A stretch of 64,000 bases of DNA from positions 1 to 64,000 of the forward strand of contig CAWFKS010000009.1 in the NCBI GenBank assembly GCA_963816435.1. Direction: 5' to 3'. Shown piece after piece: positions 56,226-64,000 of this stretch; position 1 is the first letter of the stretch, and every line of letters begins with the position of its first letter. Source of the stretch: CAWFKS01 sp963816435 (GTDB taxonomy: Bacteria; Pseudomonadota; Alphaproteobacteria; Rhizobiales; Rhizobiaceae). Below the pieces are notes generated by a model. It ran no database searches. It worked only from the letters and a program-made list of their open reading frames with translations, and was not told where the DNA came from. A program made the position numbers and the translations under genes.

Positions 56226-57053
56226 ATGGTCACCTACGTCGAAGCCGAGGCGGCGCCGCCGCGAAACACGGGCCAGATAAGGCTCTATGACGAGGAAGCC
56301 TTCGCCGGCATGCGCAAGGCATGCAACCTCACGGCACGCTGCCTCGACGAGCTTGCCGGAATGGTCAAGCCGGGCGTGACGACCGAATCCATCGACCGCT
56401 TCGTCTTCGAGTTCGGCATGGACAACGGCGCCATGCCGGCCACGCTGAACTATCGCGGCTACACCAAGTCGAGCTGCACCTCGATCAACCACGTCGTGTG
56501 CCACGGCATTCCCGACTCCAAGCCGCTGCGCGAAGGCGACGTCGTCAACATCGACGTGACCTACATTCTCGACGGCTGGCACGGCGATTCCAGCCGCATG
56601 TACCCGGTCGGGCAGATCAAGCGGGCCGCCGAGCGCCTGCTCGAAGTCACGCACGAATGCCTGATGCGCGGCATCGCGGCGATCAAGCCCGGCCTGCGCA
56701 CCGGCGTCATCGGCGCCGCGATCCAGTCGTATGCAGAGGCGCAACGCTGCTCGGTGGTGCGCGACTTCTGCGGCCACGGCGTCGGCCGCCTGTTCCACGA
56801 CGCGCCCAACATCCTGCACTACGGCAGCCCCAGCGAAGGCGTGGAGATGCGACCGGGGATGATCTTCACCGTCGAGCCCATGATCAATCTCGGGCGCCCG
56901 CACGTGAAGGTCTTGTCAGACGGCTGGACCGCCGTGACCCGCGACCGCTCGCTTTCGGCGCAGTACGAGCACACCGTCGGCATCACCGACACCGGCTGCG
57001 AGATCTTCACACTGTCGCCGGCCGGGCTCGACCGGCCGGGCCTGCCCGCCTAA
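56226..57053 (+). CDS. map: type I methionine aminopeptidase
   Basis: The 275-residue enzyme removes the initiator Met from new proteins. Metal ligands are seen: Asp in N-I-D-V-T-Y and H-G-D-S-S-R, His in C-G-H-G-V-G, Glu in F-T-V-E-P-M and Q-Y-E-H-T. Length is typical. It is followed after 67 bp by radC, an order common in rhizobia. Confidence 0.94.
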   Translation: MVTYVEAEAAPPRNTGQIRLYDEEAFAGMRKACNLTARCLDELAGMVKPGVTTESIDRFVFEFGMDNGAMPATLNYRGYTKSSCTSINHVVCHGIPDSKPLREGDVVNIDVTYILDGWHGDSSRMYPVGQIKRAAERLLEVTHECLMRGIAAIKPGLRTGVIGAAIQSYAEAQRCSVVRDFCGHGVGRLFHDAPNILHYGSPSEGVEMRPGMIFTVEPMINLGRPHVKVLSDGWTAVTRDRSLSAQYEHTVGITDTGCEIFTLSPAGLDRPGLPA

Positions 57054-57120
57054 GCCCCTTTACCGCATTCGCGAAGGCTCTAGACTGCGCCTGCCCCGAG
57101 AGCGGCCACAGGCGGAGCGG

Positions 57121-57870
57121 ATGGCGGACGACAAGGACGACGAACGCGGTTTCTTTGCCGAATTGCCGACGCCGCCGGCCACGCGGATGCGGGCGCCAAA
57201 GCCGCATTACCACGGTCATCGCGACCGCCTGCGCGGCAAGTTCATGGAAACCGGTCCTGACGGGCTGGCGGACTACGAAATCCTGGAGCTGATCCTGTTC
57301 CGGGCCATCCCGCAGCGCGACACCAAGCCGCTCGCCAAGGAACTGATCGCCCGCTTCGGCTCGCTGGCGGAAGTGATGGGCGCGCCCGTTCACCTGCTGA
57401 AGGAGGTGAAGGGCGTCGGCGACACCGTGGCGACGGATCTGAAGCTGGTGGCCGCCGCCGCGCAACGCATGGCGCGCAGCGAACTCAGGAAGCGCCCGCT
57501 CCTCGGGTCGTGGTCGCAGGTTCTCGACTATTGCCGCGCCGCCATGGCCTTCGAGCCGCGCGAGCAGTTTCGCATCCTTTTTCTCGACAAGAAGAACATG
57601 CTGATCGCCGACGAGGTGCAGCAGACCGGCACGGTCGACCACACCCCGGTCTATCCGCGCGAGGTCGTGCGGCGTGCGCTGGAGCTCTCGGCGACCGCGC
57701 TGATCCTGGTCCACAACCATCCCTCGGGCGACCCCACCCCCTCGCGGGCCGACATCGAGATGACGAAGACGATCGTCTCGACCGCCAGGCCGCTCGGCAT
57801 CGTCGTCCACGACCACGTGATCGTCGGCCGCGACGGCCACGCCAGCATGAAAGGCCTTCAGCTGATCTGA
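57121..57870 (+). CDS. radC: RadC family (JAB-domain) protein
   Basis: The 249-residue protein has an N-terminal helix-hairpin-helix region (L-K-E-V-K-G-V-G-D) and the C-terminal JAMM motif H-N-H-P-S-G-D-P-T-P-S-R-A-D, which binds zinc. The role in DNA repair is historically assigned and doubtful. The start at 57121 follows map. Confidence 0.9.
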   Translation: MADDKDDERGFFAELPTPPATRMRAPKPHYHGHRDRLRGKFMETGPDGLADYEILELILFRAIPQRDTKPLAKELIARFGSLAEVMGAPVHLLKEVKGVGDTVATDLKLVAAAAQRMARSELRKRPLLGSWSQVLDYCRAAMAFEPREQFRILFLDKKNMLIADEVQQTGTVDHTPVYPREVVRRALELSATALILVHNHPSGDPTPSRADIEMTKTIVSTARPLGIVVHDHVIVGRDGHASMKGLQLI

Positions 57871-57883
57871 GCACCCTCGCCGC

Positions 57884-58516
57884 TCAGGCAGGCGGCCGCC
57901 TGGTGTGCACGAACTCGCCCTTGCTCACATAGGCGAGTTCTTCCGGCGAGGACGCCCTTCCCAGTGTCTCGTTGCGGTGAGGGAACCGCCCGAAGGTCGT
58001 GATCACCTCGAGATTTCCGCGCGCCTGTCCGACCGCGAACTCGTAGAACGGCGCCAGACTTGGAGGCGCCGTTCGCACCATCGCTTCGGTCATGGTCAGC
58101 ACCCGCCGCAGCCTGTCCAGATGGTCCGGACCTTCCGCATGCGTCAGGGGCATCTGGAAGAACAGCTTCTCCCACGGGTATCGCATCGCCTCGTATTGCC
58201 CGTTTGCGATCCCCTCTTCCGCGAGCCGCAGTGCCAGCGGATCGAAGCTGTAGGCCTGGGGGGTTCCCGCATGAAGACCGCGCGGAAACTGGTCCAGCAC
58301 GACGATCAGGCAAAGGCGACCTTGCGGCGTCTCCAGCCAGTGGTCGAGATCACCTTCCGCTGCCGCTTCGAGGAATGGCGCGTAGGCCGGCAATTCGCCG
58401 GAGGCGCCTCCCGCAAACCACCACGGCCCCATCCGCGCATGCTGGTCGCGGTCGCAGTTCTCCAGTCCCGGAGGGAACCAGAAGTCGTACACGGGCTGCC
58501 AGGTTTCGAGATCCAT
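57884..58516 (-). CDS. DUF924 family protein
   Basis: The 210-residue protein has the DUF924 pattern: F-W-F-P-P-G near the N-terminus, L-C-L-I-V-V-L-D-Q-F-P-R, F-F-Q-M-P-L-T-H-A-E and T-F-G-R-F-P-H-R-N in the C-terminal half. The fold is an all-helical tetratricopeptide-like structure and function is unknown. ATG at 58516 is used; GTG at 58540 would add 8 residues. Confidence 0.87.
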   Translation of the reverse strand: MDLETWQPVYDFWFPPGLENCDRDQHARMGPWWFAGGASGELPAYAPFLEAAAEGDLDHWLETPQGRLCLIVVLDQFPRGLHAGTPQAYSFDPLALRLAEEGIANGQYEAMRYPWEKLFFQMPLTHAEGPDHLDRLRRVLTMTEAMVRTAPPSLAPFYEFAVGQARGNLEVITTFGRFPHRNETLGRASSPEELAYVSKGEFVHTRRPPA

Positions 58517-58597
58517 CGCGACGTTCCGCGGCGCAGACACAGCACCATGATGGCACGGAACTCGCGGGTCTGCGACGGGTTCGCGACCGCCCGAACG

Positions 58598-58627
58598 CAG
58601 AAAGGCCGCCCGAAGGCGGCCTTTCAG
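58598..58627 (-). terminator. Rho-independent terminator after tig
   Basis: AAAGGCCGCC (58601-58610) pairs with GGCGGCCTTT (58615-58624) around a CGAA tetraloop (TTCG on the transcript). It lies 26 bp past the trigger-factor stop, and the transcript strand ends in TTTCT. Confidence 0.83.
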
Positions 58628-58649
58628 AACATCGGGATGACGCCGAGGT

Positions 58650-60125
58650 CTATTCCTCGGCCTTCGCGGCCTTCTTCTTCGGCGCAGCCTTCTTCTTGGT
58701 CTCGCCGGCTTCCGCGGTGTCGTCCGCCTTGGCCTTGGTCGCCTTCTTCTTCGGCGCGGCCTTCTTGGCGGTATCCGCTTCCTCGTCGTCGTCTTCGGCC
58801 ATCAGCTCGTCGCGGGAGACCTTCTTGTCGGTCACCTTCACCTCGTTCATCAGGTGATCGACGACTTTCTCCTCGAACAGCGGCGCGCGAACGCTGGCCA
58901 GCGCGTTCGGATTGTTGCGGTAGAAGTCGAACACTTCCTGCTGCTGATGCTGGGGGTAGCGGCGAATCTGCTCGAACAAGGCGCGCTGCAGCTCGTCGTC
59001 GGTGACCTGCACGCCAGCCTTCTCGCCGATCTCGGCCAGCACCAGCCCGAGGCGCACCCGGCGCTCGGCCAGACGCTGATACTCCTCGCGTGCCTCTTCC
59101 TCGGTCGTGTCCTCGTCGGCGAACGTCCGGCCGGCCTGCTCGAGCTCCGCGGTGACCTGCTTCCAGATGTTGTCGAACTCGGCCTCGACCAGGCTCTGCG
59201 GCGCCTCGAACTTGTAGGTCTCGTCGAGCGCGTCGAGGATCTGCCGCTTCACCTTCTGCCGGGTCATCTGTCCGTACTGGCTCTCGATCTGGCCGCGCAC
59301 GATCTCGCGCAGCTGATCCGCAGATTCGAGACCGAGCGTCTTGGCCAGATCGTCGTTGATCTCCAGGTCGCCCGGCTTCGCCACCTGCTTGACGGTGACG
59401 TCGAACGTCGCCTTGCGGCCGGCCAGGTGCGATGCGGCATACTCTTCGGGGAACGTCACCTCAATGGTCTTGGTGTCGCCCGCCTTGGTGCCGACCAGCT
59501 GTTCCTCGAAACCGGGAATGAACTGGTTGGAGCCGAGCACCAGGTCGGAATCCTCGGCGGCGCCGCCCTCGAACGGCTCGCCGTCGATCTTGCCGAGATA
59601 ATCGATGGTGACCTTGTCGCCGTTCTCGGCCTTGCCGTCCTTCGGCTCGTAGCTGCGCGCGGAGTCGGCCACGCGCATAACCTGGTCATCGACCTCGTCG
59701 GCCGGGACGTCGTAGACCTGGCGCGTCACCTCGATACCGGAGACGTCCTTCAGCTCGATCTCCGGAATGATCTCATAGGCGAGCGAGAACTCGAAATCGG
59801 CGTTGCCGGCGAGGATCTTCTCGGCTTCCTGCTCGTCCTCGGTCATGGTGACCTCGGGCTGCATGGCCGCCTTCTCGCCACGGTCGGACAGGATCGAACG
59901 GGTCGAATCCGACAGGATCTCGTTGACGACCTCGGCCATGAAGGACTTGCCGTAGATCTTGCGCAGATGCTGCACCGGCACCTTGCCGGGACGGAAGCCT
60001 TTCAGACGCACCTTGTCCTTGGCGTCCGTCAGACGGTCCATCAGCCGCGATTCCAAGTCCTCGGCCGGCACGGTGACCTTGATCTCGCGTTTCAGCCCGG
60101 TATTCAGCGTTTCGGTAACCTGCAT
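58650..60125 (-). CDS. tig: trigger factor, ribosome-bound peptidyl-prolyl isomerase
   Basis: The 491-residue chaperone has the N-terminal ribosome-binding domain with G-F-R-P-G-K-V-P (about residues 44-51), an FKBP-type PPIase domain (about 155-240) and the long helical C-domain. The last 60 residues add a Lys/Ala-rich tail with the repeated K-K-A-A-P-K-K-K-A, a common but variable extension in alphaproteobacteria. A tRNA-Leu gene lies 86 bp upstream on the same strand. Confidence 0.95.
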   Translation of the reverse strand: MQVTETLNTGLKREIKVTVPAEDLESRLMDRLTDAKDKVRLKGFRPGKVPVQHLRKIYGKSFMAEVVNEILSDSTRSILSDRGEKAAMQPEVTMTEDEQEAEKILAGNADFEFSLAYEIIPEIELKDVSGIEVTRQVYDVPADEVDDQVMRVADSARSYEPKDGKAENGDKVTIDYLGKIDGEPFEGGAAEDSDLVLGSNQFIPGFEEQLVGTKAGDTKTIEVTFPEEYAASHLAGRKATFDVTVKQVAKPGDLEINDDLAKTLGLESADQLREIVRGQIESQYGQMTRQKVKRQILDALDETYKFEAPQSLVEAEFDNIWKQVTAELEQAGRTFADEDTTEEEAREEYQRLAERRVRLGLVLAEIGEKAGVQVTDDELQRALFEQIRRYPQHQQQEVFDFYRNNPNALASVRAPLFEEKVVDHLMNEVKVTDKKVSRDELMAEDDDEEADTAKKAAPKKKATKAKADDTAEAGETKKKAAPKKKAAKAEE

Positions 60126-60211
60126 TCTAAAACCTTTGTTCTGCGGACCGCCGGCATCCGAAAGTCGGACGGCGTCGTTTGTGCCGGATTCTCAGGTGCC
60201 GGGAGCCATTT

Positions 60212-60296
60212 TGGTGCGGGTGAAGGGACTTGAACCCCCACGGCTTTCGCCACAGGAACCTAAATCCTGCGTGTCTACCAATTCCACCACACCCGC
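60212..60296 (-). tRNA. tRNA-Leu (anticodon UAG)
   Basis: The 85-nt sequence folds as a tRNA with the long variable arm expected for leucine. The acceptor stem is GCGGGTG paired with CACCCGC and CCA is encoded. The anticodon stem CAGGA/TCCTG encloses the loop TTTAGGT, giving TAG. The T-arm has GGTTCAAGTCC. A promoter-like pair lies at 60329-60356. Confidence 0.95.
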
Positions 60297-60328
60297 TTGA
60301 GGGCTAAAAGGCCCCCGAAGCGTGCGGT

Positions 60329-60356
60329 TCTATATCACCGGCTATCGGCGGTTCAA
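60329..60356 (-). promoter_or_regulatory. promoter for tRNA-Leu
   Basis: On the - strand TTGAAC (60356-60351) and TATAGA (60334-60329) are separated by 16 bp. They lie about 33 bp before the mature tRNA 5' end. Confidence 0.5.
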
Positions 60357-60371
60357 AGGAAAAATCCCTGC

Positions 60372-60395
60372 GAAAACGGGCTTTTTTTCGCCCGT
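60372..60395 (-). terminator. terminator after the GDYXXLXY-protein gene
   Basis: ACGGGC (60376-60381) pairs with GCCCGT (60390-60395) around an A-rich loop on the transcript, followed by TTTTCG. It lies 103 bp past the stop at 60498. Confidence 0.5.
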
Positions 60396-60497
60396 CGGGA
60401 GACAATTTCGACGCTTTTGACAGCAGCCCCGGCCGAACCGGTTCATTTCGCCCGCGGGAGGCCTGCGACGCCCCTGCTGCCGCTTTCGTTCCAACCT

Positions 60498-61077
60498 CTA
60501 GTACAGCGGCTCCCGATAAACGACCTTGTCGCCGTCGAGGAAGGACTTGATCTGGGCGGTGCCGTTCTCCGCGACCGCGACCTTCATGGTGAAGCCGCGC
60601 TCGCGAAGGTCCGACTGCAGCCCCTGTGCCTCGCCCTCCGGCATGTAGAAGCGCTCGATGCCGTAGCTCACCGGCAGGCTCTTGAAGTCGGCAGGCCACG
60701 ACGTCTCGAGCTGGCCGCGTATGTCGACTTCGCCCGGTCCGGGCACGGGTTCGGCCGGCTTCCCCAGCCTCGCCGTCCACCGGCTGCCATATGCCGTTCT
60801 CGCCGGGGCTCAGCCGCACGAACACATCGGTGCCGGCCACGAGCGGAAGTTCGCCCGGCTCGGCAAAGAGCTCCTTCGGCAGTTGCGAGATGTTGTAGCC
60901 GAGCAGCACGTAGTCTCCGCGCAGGAGGTCGCGCGGATCGAGCGGATGCACCTCGAGCAGCACCTCGCGCCCGTCGCGAAGGATCGCCGCGCGGCCTGCG
61001 ATGCGCGCACCGAGGAAGCCGATCTGCACGACCGCGACCGCCAGCGCGATCAGCACGAGGCGCGTCGTCCGGCTCAT
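60498..61077 (-). CDS. GDYXXLXY-domain membrane-anchored protein (one frameshift)
   Basis: The reconstructed protein of about 193 residues has an N-terminal membrane anchor and the eponymous motif G-D-Y-V-L-L-G-Y, followed by a beta-rich part with F-V-R-L-S-P and R-F-Y-M-P-E-G-E-A-Q. The frame is broken near 60766. It overlaps the DUF2157 gene by ATGA; the two families occur together widely and their joint function is unknown. Confidence 0.82.
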
Positions 61078-62186
61078 GCGGCGGCTCCCGTCAGTGATGC
61101 GCCTGCGGCCAGCCGGCGCTCCAGCCTGGCGATCACCCATGCCAGCACCGCCAGCACCACGCCGGCGGCGAGGAAGAACCCGGCCGTCCCCAGCATGCTG
61201 CCCAGCAGCTCGACATAGACATAGAAGAGTTCGGCGCCGAACGCCGCGTAGGCCAGCCAGCGCAGCAGGCGATTGTCGCGCCCGCCCAGAAGCAGCGCCG
61301 CCACGATGCCCGCGAAGATCAGGCACACGAGCAGCAGGAAAAGGCCGGAATCGGACTTCTCGACCTGGATGACGCCGAGGCAGGCCGCGAACGCGATGAA
61401 CCCGTCGACGGCAAGCCCCTCCTCCATCCCGCTCAGCCGCTCCGCCAGTCGCGGCCGCAGCGTCGCGAGTGCCAGAGCAGCCGCACCGAAGGCCGCAGCG
61501 AGCGCCGACGCCCAGACTGCATCACGCTCGAACTGGTAGAGGATGGCGTAGAGGACGAGCGACAGCAGTATGAGGTGCCGGGCGGGCCGGCTGCCGGTCC
61601 AAAGCGAAACCGCCCAGAGCACTGCCGCGATGAGGAAGTAGTAGAGGTGCATGCCGCCATAGCGGTTGGCCCCGGTGACGGCGATCGCCATCCACGTACC
61701 GCCGAGCAGCACCGCGCCGGCCGTCAGCGGACCCGAGCGCAGCGCGGCCGCCGCAAAGCCGGTGCCGACGCACCACACCAGCACTCCGTCCGCCTCGTCG
61801 CCCGACAAATTGTACATCTGCGAGACCAGCGCGATCCCGCCCCCGAACGCCGCCGCCGCGACGATCCACGCCGCTTCGCCCAGCGCCCCGTGGTCGCGGG
61901 CCTTGAACAGCGCACCGCCGACATAGCCGGCGAGGATCACCAGCGAAGATCATGCCCACCCTGAGAAGGCGCGGAAACGCCTCCCAGTTGGCGGCGACGA
62001 ACAGCAGCACCGCCGCGGCCAGCAGTGCCGCCGCCAGCATCGCCACGATCACGCCGAAGCTGAAGGACCGGCGCCCGTGCAAGCTCGATGTCGCGCGATC
62101 AGCGCGGCGGCCGTCGCCTCGTCTATGAGGCCCTGGCCGGCCCAGCGCGCTATGTCTTTCTTGACGCTGGAAACGTAGCCCGCCAT
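61074..62186 (-). CDS. DUF2157 multi-pass membrane protein (about three frameshifts)
   Basis: The reconstructed protein of about 370 residues starts with a soluble helical segment (D-I-A-R-W-A-G-Q-G-L-I-D-E-A-T-A-A-A-L), the DUF2157 hallmark, then about ten membrane segments beginning F-S-F-G-V-I-V-A-M-L. Breaks lie near 62097, 62086 and 61940. The remaining C-terminal 288 residues are continuous. The GDYXXLXY protein is its regular partner. Confidence 0.78.
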
Positions 62187-62349
62187 GCGATTGAGCGCCT
62201 CCACCCGGCCGGCAGATTAAACCGGTTTGCAGAATTCGGGAAGCTGCCGCCCGGTCAGGTGAACGCGAATCGCCAAGTTCCTCGCCATAAAGGTAAATTC
62301 GCGCTATGGTGCATTGCACAAAACGCAATGGTGCTATGCAACATCAGCG

Positions 62350-62378
62350 CTTCAAAACCCACGCAGATCCGACCTATC
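62350..62378 (+). promoter_or_regulatory. candidate heat-shock-sigma-like promoter for DUF1127 and the small RNA
   Basis: CTTCAA (62350-62355) and CCTATC (62373-62378) are separated by 17 bp. The -10 reads CCTATCT, close to RpoH-type elements of alphaproteobacteria, and overlaps the inverted repeat GACCTA-TC-TAGGTC (62371-62384). Transcription would start near 62385, giving a 68-nt leader. Related DUF1127-small RNA loci in Rhodobacter use RpoH-type promoters. Confidence 0.35.
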
Positions 62379-62452
62379 TAGGTCCTGTAAGCAAACACGA
62401 CGTTCGCAAACAAGCACGAAGCAAGACAAAGAAAAATCTGACGAGAACTGCC

Positions 62453-62593
62453 ATGAACATTATCCGCAACTATCGCAACTGGCGCCGCTATCGCGACACC
62501 GTGAACGAGCTGAGCCGCCTTTCGAACCGCGAACTCAACGACCTCGGCATCTCCCGCGTCGACATCCCGTTCGTCGCCCGCCGCTCGGTCTAA
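62453..62593 (+). CDS. DUF1127 small basic protein (CcaF1-like)
   Basis: The 46-residue protein is the whole of a DUF1127/YjiS-like domain: an Arg/Tyr-rich start (N-Y-R-N-W-R-R-Y-R), then L-S-R-L-S-N-R-E-L-N-D-L-G-I-S-R-V-D-I. In Rhodobacter a DUF1127 protein (CcaF1) is an RNA-binding factor made from the same transcript as CCUCCUCCC-motif small RNAs. The same pairing is seen here, since such a small RNA starts about 17 bp downstream. No strong Shine-Dalgarno sequence is seen. Confidence 0.88.
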   Translation: MNIIRNYRNWRRYRDTVNELSRLSNRELNDLGISRVDIPFVARRSV

Positions 62594-62609
62594 CGAATTC
62601 GAATTTCGC

Positions 62610-62724
62610 CAGGGGCTACCTCCTCCCAGTCCCTGACGGATACGGCCGACTTTCACCTCCTCCCGATTGTCGGTCGGACCTTAGAGCACCCGCCGGACCT
62701 CCTCCCCCGGCGGGTGCTTCTTTT
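62610..62724 (+). ncRNA. cuckoo/CcsR-type small RNA with three CCTCCTCCC loops
   Basis: Three consecutive hairpins each display CCTCCTCCC in the loop. Hairpin 1 has stem CAGGG/CCCTG (62610-62614 with 62631-62635), motif at 62619-62627. Hairpin 2 has stem GGCCGAC/GTCGGTC (62644-62650 with 62669-62675), motif at 62656-62664. Hairpin 3 is the terminator stem (62685-62696 with 62707-62718), motif at 62698-62706. The motif is complementary to Shine-Dalgarno sequences. The family lies in the 3' region of DUF1127 genes and is processed from their mRNA in Rhodobacter. Confidence 0.82.
62685..62724 (+). terminator. Rho-independent terminator of the DUF1127/small-RNA transcript
   Basis: A 12-bp stem, AGCACCCGCCGG with CCGGCGGGTGCT, is followed by TTCTTTTG. 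The 10-base loop contains the third CCTCCTCCC motif. Confidence 0.9.
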
Positions 62725-62803
62725 GTACCCTATTGCCGCCGGTGAACCGGGTCGCCACGCCAGCACATTGCATTTGCCGCGCGAGCGGCCTATCTCGCCG
62801 GCC

Positions 62804-64000
62804 ATGACCCAGACAAAGCCCGTTCACGTCGTCGGCGGCGGCCTCGCCGGTTCCGAAGCCGCCTGGCAACTCGCCAACGCCGGCATTCCGGTGATCCTGC
62901 ACGAGATGCGCCCGGTGCGCGGCACCGACGCGCACAAGACCGACGCGCTGGCCGAACTCGTCTGCTCCAACTCGTTCCGTTCCGACGACGCCGAGGCCAA
63001 CGCTGTCGGCCTGTTGCATGCCGAGATGCGGCTCGCGAACTCATTGATCATGGCGTCCGGCGACGCCCACCAGGTGCCTGCCGGCGGCGCGCTGGCGGTC
63101 GATCGCGACGGGTTTTCCGCAGCCGTGTCCCGCAAGCTGGAAGAGCACCCGCTGGTCACCATCATGCGCGAAGAGGTTCCCGGATTGCCGCCGGCCGACT
63201 GGGACCAGACGATCATCGCGACCGGGCCGCTGACCGCGCCCGGACTGGCCGAAGCCATTGCGGCCGAGACCGGGGCCGACGCCCTCGCCTTCTTCGACGC
63301 CATCGCGCCGATCGTGCATTTCGACACGATCGACATGACGACCGCCTGGTTCCAGTCGCGCTACGACAAGGTCGGCCCCGGCGGCACCGGCAAGGACTAC
63401 ATCAATTGCCCGATGGACAAGGCGCAGTATGAGGCCTTCGTCCAGGCGCTGATCGACGGCGACAAGACCGAGTTCAAGGAGTGGGAGGGCACCCCCTACT
63501 TCGACGGCTGCCTGCCGATCGAGGTGATGGCGGAGCGCGGCCCCGAAACGCTGCGCCACGGTCCCATGAAGCCGATGGGGCTCACCAACGCCCACGATCC
63601 GGCCGTCAAGCCGTATGCCGTCGTGCAGCTTCGCCAGGACAACGCGCTCGGCACGCTCTACAACATGGTCGGCTTTCAGACGAAGCTGAAATACGGCGAG
63701 CAAGCCAGCGTCTTCCGCATGATCCCGGGCCTGGAAAACGCCGAGTTCGCGCGCCTCGGCGGCCTCCACCGCAACACCTACATCAACTCGCCGGTGCTGC
63801 TCGACGGCACGCTGCAGCTGAAGTCGCGGCCCGGCCTGCGCTTCGCCGGGCAGATCACCGGCTGCGAGGGCTATGTGGAGAGCGCCGCCATCGGCCTCTT
63901 GGCGGGGCGTTTCGCCGCGGCCGAGCGCCTGGGCCAGGCGATCCCCGTGCCGCCGGCGACCACCGCGTTCGGCGCCCTGCTCAATCACATCACCGGCGGC
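62804..64000 (+). CDS. trmFO: FADH2-dependent tRNA (uracil54-C5)-methyltransferase, 5' part
   Basis: The 399 residues present start with the FAD-binding V-H-V-V-G-G-G-L-A-G-S-E-A-A-W and include H-E-M-R-P, L-V-C-S-N-S-F-R-S-D (with the conserved Cys), Y-I-N-C-P-M-D-K and R-F-A-G-Q-I-T-G-C-E-G-Y-V-E-S. The enzyme methylates U54 of tRNA using methylenetetrahydrofolate. The frame runs off the right edge, where about 60-80 residues would remain. Confidence 0.95.
   Translation, partial: MTQTKPVHVVGGGLAGSEAAWQLANAGIPVILHEMRPVRGTDAHKTDALAELVCSNSFRSDDAEANAVGLLHAEMRLANSLIMASGDAHQVPAGGALAVDRDGFSAAVSRKLEEHPLVTIMREEVPGLPPADWDQTIIATGPLTAPGLAEAIAAETGADALAFFDAIAPIVHFDTIDMTTAWFQSRYDKVGPGGTGKDYINCPMDKAQYEAFVQALIDGDKTEFKEWEGTPYFDGCLPIEVMAERGPETLRHGPMKPMGLTNAHDPAVKPYAVVQLRQDNALGTLYNMVGFQTKLKYGEQASVFRMIPGLENAEFARLGGLHRNTYINSPVLLDGTLQLKSRPGLRFAGQITGCEGYVESAAIGLLAGRFAAAERLGQAIPVPPATTAFGALLNHITGG

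Noticed and set aside
1..64000. CRISPR array, prophage, insertion sequence or integrative element
   Set aside because: No regularly spaced direct repeats, transposase, integrase or phage structural genes were seen, and the tRNA-Leu gene has no nearby integrase or duplicated 3' end.

Overview
The window is about 66% G+C chromosomal DNA from an alphaproteobacterium, most likely Hyphomicrobiales (Phyllobacteriaceae/Rhizobiaceae-like). This rests on a MucR-type regulator end, a phosphatidylcholine synthase, an Omp25/31-type barrel, a DUF1127 gene, a rhizobial GH13 alpha-glucosidase and a coxMNOP-like alternative oxidase. No phage, insertion sequence, integrase or CRISPR array was seen. Two genes run off the ends (MucR at the left, trmFO at the right).

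Layout. 1-5.7 kb: MucR end, CDF metal exporter, two convergent GH13 enzymes, an orphan sensory-rhodopsin-transducer protein and a Nudix hydrolase. 5.7-8.7 kb (+): a secreted beta-propeller protein, a DUF4396 membrane protein and the oxidase copper-assembly factor CtaG. 22.5 down to 8.7 kb (-): one closely packed array holding a Lut/Ped-type transporter (beta-propeller, binding protein, ABC-2 permease; its ATPase is divergent at 22.56 kb), a complete NitT/TauT-type ABC transporter, XoxF, XoxJ, XoxG, then an alternative cytochrome c oxidase and a cytochrome c. XoxF carries the Asp-x-Asp signature of lanthanide-dependent methanol dehydrogenases. Read together, the array encodes lanthanide uptake, periplasmic alcohol oxidation and its own electron path to oxygen.

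23.3-41 kb: a Na+/H+ antiporter, rpe and small-metabolism genes, a BMP-family (nucleoside-like) ABC importer, pcs, purM-purN, a formamidase-like enzyme, a molybdopterin oxidoreductase and rlmJ. 41-57 kb: small secreted proteins, RNase T2, an outer-membrane barrel, a Ca2+/Na+ antiporter, a pteridine-reductase-like SDR, uvrC-pgsA-moaD-moaE, a CPBP protease, a PAS-GGDEF-EAL protein, ndk, DinB, a Gly/Val-rich secreted protein and map. 57-64 kb: radC, tig, tRNA-Leu(UAG), a DUF2157/GDYXXLXY pair, a DUF1127 gene followed by an apparent cuckoo/CcsR-type small RNA with three CCTCCTCCC loops, and trmFO.

Caution: about thirty single-base frameshifts break otherwise well-conserved genes, including uvrC, moaE, rlmJ and oxidase subunit III. 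The density and the lack of other decay suggest sequencing or assembly errors rather than pseudogenes, so these genes are annotated at full length with the approximate break positions.
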